A DNA stretch of 64,000 nucleotides from Scortum barcoo (lineage: Eukaryota; Chordata; Actinopteri; Centrarchiformes; Terapontidae), in NCBI GenBank assembly GCA_023238725.1, contig CM041538.1, forward strand, positions 10,910,880 to 10,974,879. Reading direction: 5' to 3'. This document shows, in pieces, positions 1-13,257 of the stretch. Each line of letters starts with the position of its first letter. Position 1 is the first letter of the stretch. The notes below the pieces were generated by a model. That model was not told the DNA's origin. It worked only from the letters and a program-made list of their open reading frames with translations, and searched no databases. A program made the translations under genes and the position numbers.

Positions 1-477
1 GTTATGTGTGTGTATGTTACCTGTTGTTGTGTATTTCCTGTTTTATTTTGTAGTCTCTCGTCTTTCCTCACTGGTTTAGCACTTTACTTCCTGTCCTTCG
101 TGTTTCCCTCCTTTTTTGATTGCCTGCTCCGCCCCAATTGGTTTCACCTGTCCCCATTAGTCTCCTCACCTGTTTCCACTTCCCTTTCCTCCTGTGTATT
201 TAAGTCAGTCCTTCTCCTTTGTTCTTTGTCGTGTCGTCTGCTGTTGATCAGTTTTGTCTTTCTTGTGCTTCCCCGTGCTTCTTTGTGCTTTCTTGTGCCT
301 TCTTGTGCTTTCTCGTGCCTTCTTGTGCTTCTCTGTGCTTCCCTGTGCCACCCTGTGTTCCTGCCTCGTCCCTGTGTTCTCCGTGTTTTACCGTGAATAA
401 AGAGTTTACCATCTATCTGCCTCCTGCCTCGTCTGCATCTGGGTCCAACTCTACTTCACCGTGCACCTAACCTAACA
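1..477 (+). repeat. LTR-like or 3'-end dispersed teleost repeat, truncated by window start
   Basis: This pyrimidine-rich segment has a promoter-to-polyA layout: a TATA-like 'gtatttaag' near 197-205, an AATAAA at 396-401, then a tail with 'ctgcatctgggtcc'. The same tail type appears in reverse orientation at 10549-10801, which supports a dispersed family. A solo LTR or the end of a retroelement is my inference from that layout. No coding domain is recognisable, and the left end lies outside the window. Confidence 0.45.
255..372 (+). repeat. Degenerate minisatellite, ~9-11 bp 'TTCTTGTGC' unit
   Basis: About ten imperfect copies of a TTCTTGTGC/TTCCCTGTGC-like unit run in tandem inside the LTR-like repeat. 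They produce a spurious Cys/Phe/Ser-rich open frame that is not a gene. Confidence 0.6.
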
Positions 478-1356
478 ATGAAAGTGGTCCCATCAACTTA
501 ATTCAGTGGATTCAAAGGCTGAAACAACAACATCTGACACCAAATTGAGATATAACTAATGTATTCTTTTTAGTGCAGCCTTACAGAGCTGCTAACATTA
601 GCAACTTTATACATAAGGGATTATGTAACATAATCGTACAGATATTACTGGAGCAAGATGTTCTTTCTCTTTCTGACAGCTTCCAAAACTGTTAGCCATC
701 AAAATCCTTTCAAGTGCTACCTAAAGATTTATTAGTTTGTTTGCACGCACTGTTTTCTGGTCTCTCTCAACTGTCCTTCCAGCAGAGGTTTTCAGCAAAC
801 TCAACATTTATTTGGCAGCCAGACATATTTAGGTCATCTGTTATTTTAAGAAAATGCCACCCAAGGCCTGTCCTTCAGGGAAACACATGACCTCTCACTC
901 CTCCCCAGTGAGGGAAAGCACCATGCTGACCATCCTTCCTACTGAAGCCTCTTAAGTCTCCTACAAGAGTTCCCATGTCTTTGGGACTCCCAGCGGATGT
1001 TAATATATCACCAGTGAGTCCGTGGCCTGACCTTTGGCTCTGAGAAGTTTCAACTGTGAGCCGAGCCAAGCAGTCAGGGTCAGAGCTGAGACACACTCCC
1101 TGCAGGTGAGGTGCATTGAACATATTCTCCTCTGCCTTTTATGGAATAAAAACACAGATTCATCGCAGGACTTGCTTAAATCTGAAGGTGCTGTTTCTGT
1201 CCACTTTTTCCGACGATAATGAACGCTGATGTCTTTTTCTTCTCAAGCTGTCAAACTGATGCGGCGCACTCTTTTGCAGCAAACAAGTGCAACGGCCACC
1301 TTGTTTTCACTGCACCCTGAGCCCCCTCGGCCTTGAATTTCCAAACAGACCTCGTC
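478..1356. other. Upstream region of the Dab-like gene, no gene seen
   Basis: No coding exon is recognisable here. A short piece near 570-600 ('gcagccttacagagctgct') looks like the end of the common teleost repeat seen again at about 21790-22110. The stretch just before 1357 should contain the promoter and 5' UTR of the Dab-like gene. I see no convincing TATA box or CpG island. Confidence 0.4.
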
Positions 1357-1441
1357 ATGACGGAGACGGAGCAGTCGGCTGGAAGTTGTCCTGTCCCGGG
1401 CCAAGCTGCTGTCAGGACCTGGCTTCCCTCCAACGCAAGAG
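1357..1441 (+). other. Dab-like gene exon 1 (first coding exon)
   Basis: This exon encodes the first 28 residues, beginning MTETEQSAGSC, and ends in phase 1 before a gtacaa donor at 1442. The MTETE start recalls the MSTETE start of DAB1. The leftover G joins the GA of exon 2 to make Gly. No upstream in-frame alternative joins exon 2 as well. Assignment rests on phase and N-terminal resemblance, so it is less certain than the PTB exons. Confidence 0.6.
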
Positions 1442-4400
1442 GTACAAGTGCTCAGCTGCTTCTGACTGTCCGGACTGTTTCTCAGAATAAAAGTTAAGTT
1501 CAGAGTTGTGCCTCCTAACAGAAGCTGTGACCTGAGAACAACCATTCAAAGCCTGCTGAGTGCACTGTTTCTTCAGACATGGTTGGGCAGGCTAATTCAA
1601 GCCCACAATTTCTAGTAGTTACAACATTAGCTATATGTACTCAGAAAAAACACATAATTCTGTCTGATCAGAGTTTTTCAGCTGAATCGATTATTTCTTT
1701 GTTTTATTCTAACCTAATATGGCCTTATTTTTACTAAAACTTAAAAAATAGAAAGATATGTAACGTCATTTCTAAATACTACATAACTGATGGATTGAAA
1801 ACAGTTATTATGTAATGACCCAAACCATCTCGCTGTAAATAGACTGGACTGATACTGTCAGAATGGAGACTATTTCTAAATACTGTGGGTAAAGTACTGT
1901 ATGTCCCCTGGTCTGATCTGTGACAGTGAGTCTGTTAATGTCTGATGGGAAGTGATGGCAGTCTTTCCTCTACCATTATATTAAGGAGCGCGCGCACCCC
2001 CCGCTCGACAAACATGTCGCGTGTTGCGCGCACCGTCACGTCACGTCGCGTCCCCCCCCGGTCGGAAAAAGTATCGCGTCGCATTGCCCCCCAAATCTGT
2101 AAACCTCGGGGAAACACTGGATGGCGTTTTCAGGTAAACTGTTTTGTTCCTCCGTCACGCACCGCTGGAGGGTGTCCAGCTGTTCCAGCTGTTGGAGGAA
2201 CACGTTGTTAAGCTATTAAGCTTTGTTAAACTTGTGTCTTACTGGAAATCCTTTAAATCCTTCCTTGAAACTCAGAGAAGTCTTCGTGTCAAGTGGATAA
2301 ATGTTTGTTCGTCTGCTGCGAATTACAGCTCGAGTCACTTCAAAGGCACCATCTTTTCAGGTATTTACATCAGCAAACAGATTGTTTGTCAGCAAAGCTG
2401 TTTGTTCTCCTTTCTGGGAGCTTTAAAAATGTAACCCACACACAGTCTGTTTTAAAATGTTACTCATTAGCCACCATGAGCAATGATGGTTATGAGAGTA
2501 TGATCACTTTATGTGAGACTATCTTACAGTTCTGTGCCTATAAAAACAACAGAGCACCTGCAGTAGTCACACTTTAATGATATATTTCAAGGTTACAAGG
2601 ATTGTAAAAGCTAATAAAGCATGCTGACATCAGATGATGTGCTCTCATCTTACTTTGGCTGTTTTTTTAAGCTTAGAGTAAGATCAGAGGTAAGTAAGTA
2701 AGTCATGTTTGCTTTGCTACCACACCTTAGAGGAAAATGTAACAGACTGCAAACACATGAGAGTGGAAAACTCGACTGGTAATCGTAAAGAGGTGAATCT
2801 TAGGTATTAAATTCAGAAGATGAGTTTTAAAGTTTGTGACCTCAGAGGTACAATTTGCTTGAGCTCAGCTGGTGATAATCAAGCTGCTGTATCACACTTT
2901 GTCTGCAGTGGAAGAATAAAGTCCTGGACTTGTCTTTTATCGAGGCATTTTCACAGACCAGTCAACGTTTTTTTTTTACCAAGGTGGAGAAAGAACCAAA
3001 GAAATAATGAGAGTAAAATCTAAAACTAGGAAAATTATACCTTAGAAGCAGAAAATACACAATAATTCCTTGGTAAGCAGACAGGGTAGAGGGTATCCCA
3101 GAAGCCTCCTAAACCACCTCGTAAAATGTATGTTTTCTACATACTATGATAGAAATTTACAAAGACGCCTTCAACAGTGTTAGAAGTTTTCAGAAGGAGA
3201 TCATTCAAGGTTCAAACATCAGTGAATTCATGAGTGAAGCAATGCAGTGAAATATCCTTGAGGAATCCTGCAGCCGCAGTTTGACCTGTATCATGTGTCC
3301 TCTGGGCTTTTATTGAAGTTTATTTTGCCAACTCAGTCTTCTCCAGAGCTTCTCTGAATAAAGGAAGCACTTGTGTTTGCTCATCATCTGTCACATAGCT
3401 AAAGTAAGTACTTTAAGTACTTAAAATTGAAATTTGTCAACAGAAAATTTATATCCCACCCACATCAAAATCTCCACACCCAACACAGCAGTAACAAATG
3501 GTCACTAAATATGTTAATGCGTGAGTGAGAATATAAGGGTGATTTTACTGATTGATTAATTGTACTGGCTTTCCCCACTACCACCAGATCAGGTCATTGA
3601 CTGACTATTGGTTTGTACTGAACTGTTAAACGCAGACGTGTACTTGTGCTGAACATTAAACTAAACAGTGTCTAAAAGCCAGTAAACTGTTACACAACAT
3701 GAGTGAAGCTGCCTTAGAGCCGACCTTTGTTACAACAACACGTACTGACATTTCCATAATCACTAAAAAGCTGTTTTCATTCCAGGAAATGAGATGAAAC
3801 ATTGACCAAGGATCAGTCAAAAGCTTGCTCAAACAATTTGCTTACAAACACGCACGGAAACTACATTAAGCACATGTAAACACCAACATGCTTGTACTGA
3901 TTATCCATCTACAAACATCCACAAAAACTCATTGCCTAAGCACAAAGAGCACAAACATATTAAGAACACAAATATACATGTGCTTTAATTGAATTATGAC
4001 CCACCAACACAATTAGGACGCAACTAATCAATGCAAATATACACAGGGACACATTTCCTCGCTCTCACACAGATTCACACAGATTTGTCCTCACAGATTG
4101 ACCCTGTGTCTCTCCCTCTCCATGTTTCCCAGGAGCGCCCGGCGACACAACCTCCCGTTTCCATGGAGACGGGGTGCGCTACAAAGCCAAGCTGATTGGC
4201 GTGGACCCGGTGCCCGACGCCCAGGGAGACAAGATGTGCTGGGACTCCATGATGAAACTGAAGGTAGTCCGCCCTATGCAGCCAAAGTCAACTTCCCTCC
4301 ATCTTCTCTTAATTAAAGCTGACTGACCGGTCTGTGTGATCATCTTCTCCTCCTCAACATGCATTTTATTGGGAAGAAAATGAAAAATAAACATATTCGT

Positions 4401-7400
4401 CTGATATCGTGTGACAAGTGAGATTAAAATGTGCTGTTAGTGGTTGTTATGACAGAGTCAGACTCAGAGACCTGTACTGAATGAGATCATCCTGGAGAGA
4501 GATGTTATCTTCTTTGGCAAGTGGAATTGAAAAACAGCAGCCGCTAAATGCCGCTAATGACTAAATTTGACCAATCATTATGTTTAGTTTTGACAGCTGT
4601 GTCCAAAAATTCATTCATTTATCTTCTATACCTGCTTATCCTGACAACAGCTGGAGTACCCAGAGAATGGCCCTTGCCCAGAGATTGAACCCACAAGCCT
4701 CTTGATGTGAGGTGACATTGCTAACCACTACACCACTGTGCCAAAGAAAAGAATTGGCACAGTGCTGGAAGTTTTCGTGTTTTAGCCAAATTATATTTGT
4801 GTGGCGGTTTAGGTAGAAAGAGCCTTTAATATGAAAGTTGTAGAGAGACGGCTTAGAAATAACAATGTTAATGATGTGGCCCACTTTCTTATTTTGAGAG
4901 CACACAGTGAGGCGCAGATCAGTGTGAGTTTCCGTTCAAGTCGTCAAAAATAAACCACAACTCGTCTCCAGTACACCACACTGTATTCACCAGATGCTTT
5001 GGGTTCCAGTATCTTACAGTCATCGGGGTAGTGTCTCAATCTCTTTCCGGTTTCTTTCTGGAAGATATAAAACTTTAGCAAATCACCTTATTCTAAGTTC
5101 ACATTAGTGATTTTAGAAATGTATCTTTTACAACTTTGTAGAAAAATACATATAGAGAAAAAAACTTTTTAGAAAAGTATCTGTATTACATCATGAACAA
5201 CTTTTCATATCATTCTCTAACAAACAGACATATAAACAGTCTACTTAAATCCTCTGTATTACTTAATACGAATAACCAAAATAAGGTCCATCTGCATTTA
5301 AGCTCAGTATATTCATCCAAGATCTGCAGCTCCACTAGTTAATAATAATAAATAGCAAAAAAAAAAAAAAATCCAGGAGACTGCAGAAAAGTCAAATTCC
5401 TCATTTCAACCTCTTGGGCCCAGTTTAGAAATCCAGAAGGTCTCTGTCTTTAAAAGTGCAAAGATGTGCTAATTAACAAATAAAAATATTGGACAAACTG
5501 AAATTTTGACCTGAAGATGGTGCTAGAGGAAGAAATGTCATGACATCAAGATGATTACAGTTCAACGGGGCATAAATGTTTGCACAGTTGAGATATTTTA
5601 CTGAAAAACAAAAATGTGAACCTCTTGGTGGCGCTAGAGGTAAAGTCAGGGGATGACCAAAGTCAGTGACTTATCCTTTGGGGACCATGGATGTCTGTTC
5701 AACCATCCAATAGTTGTGAGGATATTTCGGTCACTGTAAAGAGACATGAAACAGGTGAAGGGTGAGGGGTGTGACAACAAAGGTCCTCTGGCCAGGGAGT
5801 CAAAACATGAGCATTGTGGTTATGTTGCAATGCACCTTTACCATGAGGCTGCTTCAGTCTGGACAAAAATGATGGACTGACTGACCGGCCATTCCTAAGG
5901 ACATACTGCTAGCGTGGCCAAAATCACTATTCACTCATGAATTTAAGCAGTTTTGCAAAGAACAATGAGGAAAAATTACATCGCCATAACAACACAACTA
6001 AAAGATAATTGCCACAAAGAAGCATCTACTGAATACAGTCTTGGGGAGATAATACTAATGCATTTTGTATTAGTAATTTATTTAAATTAATTCAACATTA
6101 AAGGGCTTTTTTTCTGTTGTAAAAGTTGGCACATTAAATCAACTTTGATTCAAGCAAATTGTAAATTGTGTATAAATTTTGACACAATAAGTGGTTTCCT
6201 TGGATAGAAAAGGAGTTGTGGGAAAGTTCCTGCAGTGGAAAAAAGGGGCTTCTGACATGTCAGTGACATCGGAGCCTTTAATCTCACAGAATTGTGCACT
6301 ATCCAGTGGGAGTGTTAGTATGCTACAGCTTTCAAAAAAGGGTATAAAAAAATAAGAAAAACAATAACAAGTGATAAAACAAACATGGTCCAAGAGGGCT
6401 GAAAACTCTTGGACCATGTTTGGACCAAGAAACTGGCAGTGAATCAGTGTCATCATAAAACAGCCAAAGTCAGATGCGTAACTTTGAAATATTGCCAGCT
6501 TGACACATTACCAAAACAATGATGGTCCCCACATTAAAGCCAGTATGTGTAAAATAAAAAAAATGTCTGAGTGTCAAAAAGGACACTGGGCTTCTTATTA
6601 TGCCAACAGAATAATTTCAAAGATGCTGCAATATTTTACAGGAGCTTCAATGTAAATGTCTACTAGTCTTCTGTCTATTACTATCTACTATATATTGTAT
6701 TAATATGATGTTAATCAGGGTACACAAAATTACATATAAGCTGTCATATTGCCATTGCCCGTCTAGTGTACAGTGACCATATTTTCAAACCTCCAAACTA
6801 ATACCCTTAAGTTTATCTCAAAGTATGCACTTGTGAACATGCTCAGCAAGTTAGCACACATCATTGGCTTTGTCATCAGGATGCAGGACAATTATTTCAT
6901 CGTTAAGCACACTTTCCGAGCACACTTTTCAACCCAATGATGTCACATTTTTCATGGCCTTGACAACAACTGAGTGACTGATTAGCACTCATACAGAAAA
7001 TCAGTGTTGAATTTGGTCATGTGGTGCATTGTTTATGTTTTATATTTATGTTTTTTTAGGTAATAATGAGTGAGACCATGATAAATATCTACAGTGGGGC
7101 AAAAAAGTATTAGTAGCCAATCAGCCACCAATTGTGCAAATTCTCCCACTTAAAAGATGAGAGGTCTCCAATTTTCATCATCATAGGTATACCTCAACTA
7201 TGAGAGACAAAAAAAAAAATCCAGAAAATCACATTGTCTGATTTTTAAAGATTTATTTGCAAATTATGGTTGAAAATAAGTATTTGGTCAGAGGTCAAAC
7301 GTTTTCTGTAAGTCTTCACAAGGTTTTCACACACTGTTGCTGGTATTTTGGCCCATTCCTCCATGCAGATCTCCTTCTAGAGCAGTGATGTTTTGGGGCT

Positions 7401-10400
7401 GTCGCTGGGCAACTCCCTCCAAAGATTTTCTATGGGGTTGAGATCTGGAGACTGGCTAGGCCACTCCAGGACCTTGAAATGCTTCTTACGAAGCCACTCC
7501 TTCGTTGTTGCCTGGGCTGGGGGTGTGTTTGGGATCACTGTCATGCTGAAAGACCCAGCCACGTTTCAATCTTCAATGCCCTTGCTGATGCTGAATGGAA
7601 GGTTTTCACTCAAAATCTCACGATACATGGCCCCATTCATTCTTTCCTTTACACGGATCAGTCGTCCTGGTCCCTTTGCAGAAAAACATGTTTCCACCCC
7701 CATGCTTCACAGTAGGTATGATGTTCTTTGGACAGCTCTTTGGTCTTGGCCATAGTGGAGTTTGGAGTCTGACTGTTTGAGGTTGTGGACAGGTGTCTTT
7801 TATACTGATAACGAGTTCAAACAGGTGCCATTAATACAGGTAACGAGTGGAGGACAGAGGAGCCTCTTAAAGAAGAAGTTACAGGTCTGTGAGAGCCAGA
7901 AATCTTGCTTGTTTGTAGGTGACCAAATACTTATTTTACCGAGGAATTTACCAATTAATTCATTAAAAATCCATACAATGTGATTTCCTGGATTCTTTCC
8001 CCCCATTCTGTCTCTCATAGTTGAAGTGTACCTATGATGAAAATTACAGGCCTCTCTCATCTTTTTAAGTGGGAGAACTTGCACAATTGGTGGCTGACTA
8101 AATACTTTTTTGCCCCACTGTATATAAGTGCTGAATATGTGTTGGGACTTGGGACACCCAGTTTGGAACCAGCACAATCCCAGACAAACCAGGAGATCTG
8201 GTTACCATGCCCTGCTAAAATATCAACTTATCCGTATTCATAGAGTATCCTTAGAATATACTTATCCAAGTATTCATAGAAAGCCAACAACAGAAAAAAG
8301 ATTAAAATACGCAGTAGTACGAATGTTTGTTTTTTTTAGCAACTGATTAGCCTCAGATAGCTAGTATAATGCTTGTGTATTAATCGCAAAAGACAAATAC
8401 ATTTCAAAGCAACAATCATAGAACAGCTGTAGCAAAAATTCTACATAATGCTCGAACAAGGATATTTGTGGAGTAAATAAAAAAATGCTTGACAACATGT
8501 TGACGGCAAATTGGAAAAAATGCTTGATATAACAGTGCAAGTTAAACTGCTATGAAAGACTGCCGGTAGGCTAGTGGTTGCTAGTAGCAACAAAATGTTA
8601 ACATTATGTAACATTATGGATAAAGGCAAACCAATGTGTTTGGCGAGCATAATTATATAATATTTCTGGTTGTGGGTTTGGCTGTTACTAAAGTACAAAC
8701 TTCAAACCAGCATCCAGGCTAGAGATGAAATATTACACAGTGGATGCACTGTGAACAGGGCTTCATTTTAACGTACCAGACTGTAATCCCACAAAATATT
8801 GAAATAGTTAATGATATACGAGTTTTTTGAAGTATGCAGTAAGCTTCTTAGCTGGACATGACAAAATTGGGGCTTACATTAGAGCAGACCAACACACAGT
8901 GCAATCCATGTGTCACGTTTCTTGTCCTTATGGTTGAAACTCTTAAAATGCCACTTCAGCATGACATTTACAAGTTATGGTTTGTAATCTTGGGAGAGTG
9001 TTTTAGCAAACAGCAGCTTTAATATAAATTAAACATTATTTTCAGTTTTGGACATGCCTGCTCCTGCACACCACACTGAAAATTTGCCTCTTCTTTCTGT
9101 GCTCATAATTTAAATCACTCAAACGTTTGCTTTAATATCTCTTCTGTGTTAGGGCTTTGAGGCCGCAGCAAGAAAACAGGGGAAACACAAGCAGAAAGTC
9201 TGGTTGAAAGTTTCCACCAGTGGCCTGAAAATTGTGGATGAAAGGACCGGGGTGAGTCACACTGACTTTAATCTCTCTTTCCTCTTTGTGTTGTCCTGCA
9301 GGACCAGCAGCAACCTCCAAGTTTATCGTTCTTGTGTGCAAACGCAACAACCATTGTGGTTTTCCAGTGGATAGAAAAACTATTTGGATTATCCCTCCTT
9401 TTCCAGATAACATTTGCATTTTCCTAAATTGGACAATTCTCAATATTCCTTTGGCAGGGAAAAGCAGAATATTTCTACAACTGAAATGGATCAGTCGAAT
9501 AAAACTGTTCTGCGATACTTTCTTGACAAAAAAGAGAGTCAGTTCAGTCCTCCACAGATATGCTGAAAATAATCCACGTCAGTTGGAAGTCAGGATTTAC
9601 TTTTTTGTCCCTGAAATTTTTTAAGTTTGGCATGTACATTTCTTACTTCAGTAAAATTTGTGTAATATAATGTCTGTTAAACATTTACAAATAAGTGGTG
9701 GTTGAAATGAGGAAATAGTGTTTCCCATGTGAAATTAGTGCTGTATGTTATGTGGACATTGTGGTGATGTGGTGTTTGGAGATGATTTAAAATTTCAAAT
9801 TATCTTGAATCTGGCTAGCTTTTATGGTTAAGATATTTCAATTTCCCCTTTTTTTCTTGCAGTAATGACTGCAATTTTCTGTCCTCCCACAAGTTTGTTT
9901 TTATTGTTGAATGGTGGTGTAGTGGTTAGCTATGTTGCAACATAACCAAAAGATCAAATCCTCTTTATTACCTGTTTTTCAGGCTCTACTTTGTGACCAT
10001 GACAGGAGCAGGATCAGCTCTTTGACAAAAGATGAGTCGCATCCCAGAGCTCTGGCCTACGTCTACCAACACCAAGATGCCTACAGCCTCTTCTACATCA
10101 AGATGGCCAACCTGGTAACAACACACAGGGCAACGGAGGAAACATACAGGGTGTCTTAACAACATGAAAAGACAAGGTGGTGCAGTAATCGTTATTCAAA
10201 TAATGAAAACAAGATGCCAGCCGAAATAGTTGCACAATTAGGGTTTTGCAGACTAGTTAAGCAATGTTTTCTTCTAGGGGTTCCAATCATTTGTATTGTG
10301 TCCTCTGGTATTTTCTATAAGCTATGGAAAGGTGTGTCAGTATTGATTTAGCTGACACTGTCAACCAAAGCAATTTGCAATAAATGCATTCAGTCATATG

Positions 10401-13217
10401 GCTACAACCCAAAAACCGCAAGCTTCATTAAATATGTTGAACTGCTTCAAGTGCTACTTTAAAAAACAATAACATAACAATCATTTTTGTTTGAGAGGGA
10501 AGAAATGCAGGTTTTTTTCTGTCTCCCCTTTATAACACTGGATGAATGTGTTGTATGTGGAGCAGGGTGGACCCAAATGCAGGACAGACTGGAGGCAGAG
10601 TTGATGCTGATGAAGGTGCTTTATTGGAAATCTTGGCTTAGTGGCAGGATTAGGCAGGCAGAGCAGGTGGGATAACACAGGTAAACAGGCAAGTACAGGC
10701 TAAAGCAAGCGCACAGGAACACACAGAGACATGACGAAACAGAACAAAGGAAGGGCATTAATTTATATCGTGTGGGTCATGGGGAAGTGGAGGACCATGA
10801 CAGAATGACATTTTTGTAAATTTTACCTCCCCGTGGTGAATATGTTTTATCTGTGTTCATCAGGCAGATCCAGTCCTGGCTGACATCAAGAATATTTGTC
10901 AGGCTGTGGACCAAGAGACACCACAAGAACCTGCAGAGGCACCGTCACAAGTCAGAGAAAAACTTTTATTTTCATTTTTTGCGTGTGTTTAGTTTCATGT
11001 GTTCAGTTTTATTTTCCCTTGTTTATTTTCCAGACCAGCTCCTTACTGCTTCTAAATGACACTTCAGCCCCTCCAGCTGAGGTAAATTAAAGACTTCTAC
11101 GTTGAATAACCTTTTTGAAAACCCAAAGACTTTTCCTGTGGTCCATCATTTTATATTTCTTTATTTTCATTCCAAATGTTGGAGGTCACATGTTGAATGT
11201 ACGTTTATTTACAGGGACCAGCTTTAGAGGATGTGTTCAGTCCACGTCCAGAGTCTTCATCAGGACAACCGAACCAGGTAAAATGATCAAAGAGTAGTCA
11301 ACATTCATGTGGCTCTTCCCACATTTAAAAAGAAGAGTACCATGACTAAATGACAGCTGAAAGAACAATCTGTCACCTCACTGTGGCTTGAAGTTGATTG
11401 AGCAATGTGTACTTCAGGCTGTAATGTTTTCTGTAATGTTTTCCTGTTTCTATATCTACAGGCCTCTTCCAGTAATGAGCTGATGGAAGTCTTCTCCATC
11501 CAGATGGAGGATCCTACGATGCCCACCCAGAGTCTAACCAGTCAGCAGCCAGGTCAACCACAAACTGATGGTATCTGAAGTTGAAGTTGTTTGTTTGTTT
11601 GTTTGTTTGTTTGTTTGTTTGTTTTAGTCTTTTAGCATCTCTGCGCCTCTTGTTGAAGCCTGTGCTATGAAGTAAGCCTAATTCAGGGCGAAATAATTCC
11701 CTCCCTTCTCGTTTGGCCTCTCCCAACTTTCTTCCATATTTTGCTCAACTTGTAAATCAGAGCCTGTTTAACAAGTTTTCCTCTCTCACAGTAAAAACAT
11801 TGACTCAAAGCATTGACACCTCTATAGTGGGTTAACACATATCACACTGTGGTGTCAAAACTGTGGTTAAATTTGAGTTGACTGAAGTGCTCTATTCAAG
11901 TCTTTATTGAAAATCAAAAGGTAACATTACGGGCAGATTTAAACTGAGCACATTTTATATGACAGTATGTTTTCTTTCTACATAGTACAGCATGAAATAT
12001 ATTCAAACATCAGGTTGTAATCTGAAGCCATACACTGATGCCCTGCAGCTGTCGGGCTCTTACTTCTCAACTGACCTCTGACCTTTGACACGGAGGTGCA
12101 AGAGAGAGCGATCCTTAATGTACACAGTATTTTCCCATGATCTCCCTGACATGCTTGATACATACTTATATGTATTTTGTAATAACATCGTTCCCATGAC
12201 GCAGCCAATAGAGAGCCCCTCCCAGTTTTTAGTCACGTTTTAATATTATATACAGTGAAACAGAGGAATGTGCAATGTTTATTGTGTATCATTGAAAAAA
12301 TTATCTCACAGATCTTCTCTGCCTCTCTCAGCACTCACTCAGTTCTCACACTGAGATTCAGTTATCTCTGTCACTGCTTCTGGTGGTGGGAAAAAGATAA
12401 AAACGCCATGTATGTCACAGCAAGCGTAGTGATGCAATGCATTCTTTCAACATCAGAGACGTAAAGTACATCCTGTCTCTCTGTGCTGGTCCGTTATTAC
12501 TTAACAATGATGATGAATTACCTAAGCCACATATTGACTATACTATAGCTGGGATGGATGGAAGAGTATTGTACCAGTTAATCATGACTGGCAGTTGAAC
12601 TTCAAAAACATTAAAATAATCCAGGGTGTGGTAAATCATCCAGTACAAATGAGGGATTAAAGAACTAGTGTCATTTCATTACTTGTTCATATGTAGATTT
12701 TTTTATTAACAGAAAAAGGCAGTTTTTAAACACTGTCTGTCACAATTTCCCAGTGCCTTAGATTATCCTTTAAACTGCTCAGTGTCCAACTAAGAATCAA
12801 AAAGACAAAAATATTCAGTTTACAAGATTTAAAACAAAAAAGCAGCAAATCAAGCAAATCGAGTTTTCAAGCTGTGAGTTAGATCAAAGAAGATAAGTAT
12901 CACTTTCCTTTCATTAAATGCAAAGCATGGGCCTGATTATTAGCTTAGCTTAGCATAAAGATTGGAAACATCTGAAAACAAGGTGGAAAGAGCTAGCTTG
13001 GCTGTACACAGACTGAAAATTGAATAACTTTTACTGCGAGTCACCTGTTGGAACTATCTCTTGGCGACTAACAGGCAAGCGCAGTGACTTCCTGGAGTTT
13101 AGTCGTCACTGCGAGGTTCCCCATCGGGTAGTAGAGACTGATTTTTTGACTGACTGAGTGATTAATTGAGTCGTTTGAACACATCATTTTACATGGGTTG
13201 TGACACATATATATATC

Positions 13218-13257
<40 letters not shown>

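Larger units (their letters stand above)
4133..10950 (+). other. Dab-like gene exons encoding the PTB domain (4133-4263, 9153-9251, 9983-10114, 10864-10950)
   Basis: Exon boundaries match the DAB2 pattern as I recall it: ...DSMMKLK | G...DERTG | ... | A(E/D)P... The first two exons are well conserved. Exon 4 reads ISSLTKDESHPRALAYVYQ where DAB2 has ISFIARDVTDNRAFGYVCG. Exon 5 reads ADPVLADIKNICQAVDQE in place of AEPLVVDLKDLFQVIYNVKK, so the final PTB helix is kept in outline with changed residues. All four exons have clean AG/GT borders and no stops. Confidence 0.88.

Noticed and set aside
4..396. Long Cys/Phe/Leu-rich open frame at the window start
   Set aside because: It is a by-product of a pyrimidine-rich dispersed repeat and its minisatellite. 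No family resemblance, and no splice or start context.
1981..2110. CpG island marking a promoter
   Set aside because: The CpG-rich stretch coincides with the hAT-like element at 1959-2119 and lies after the first coding exon, so a mobile element is the better explanation. Regulatory use remains possible.
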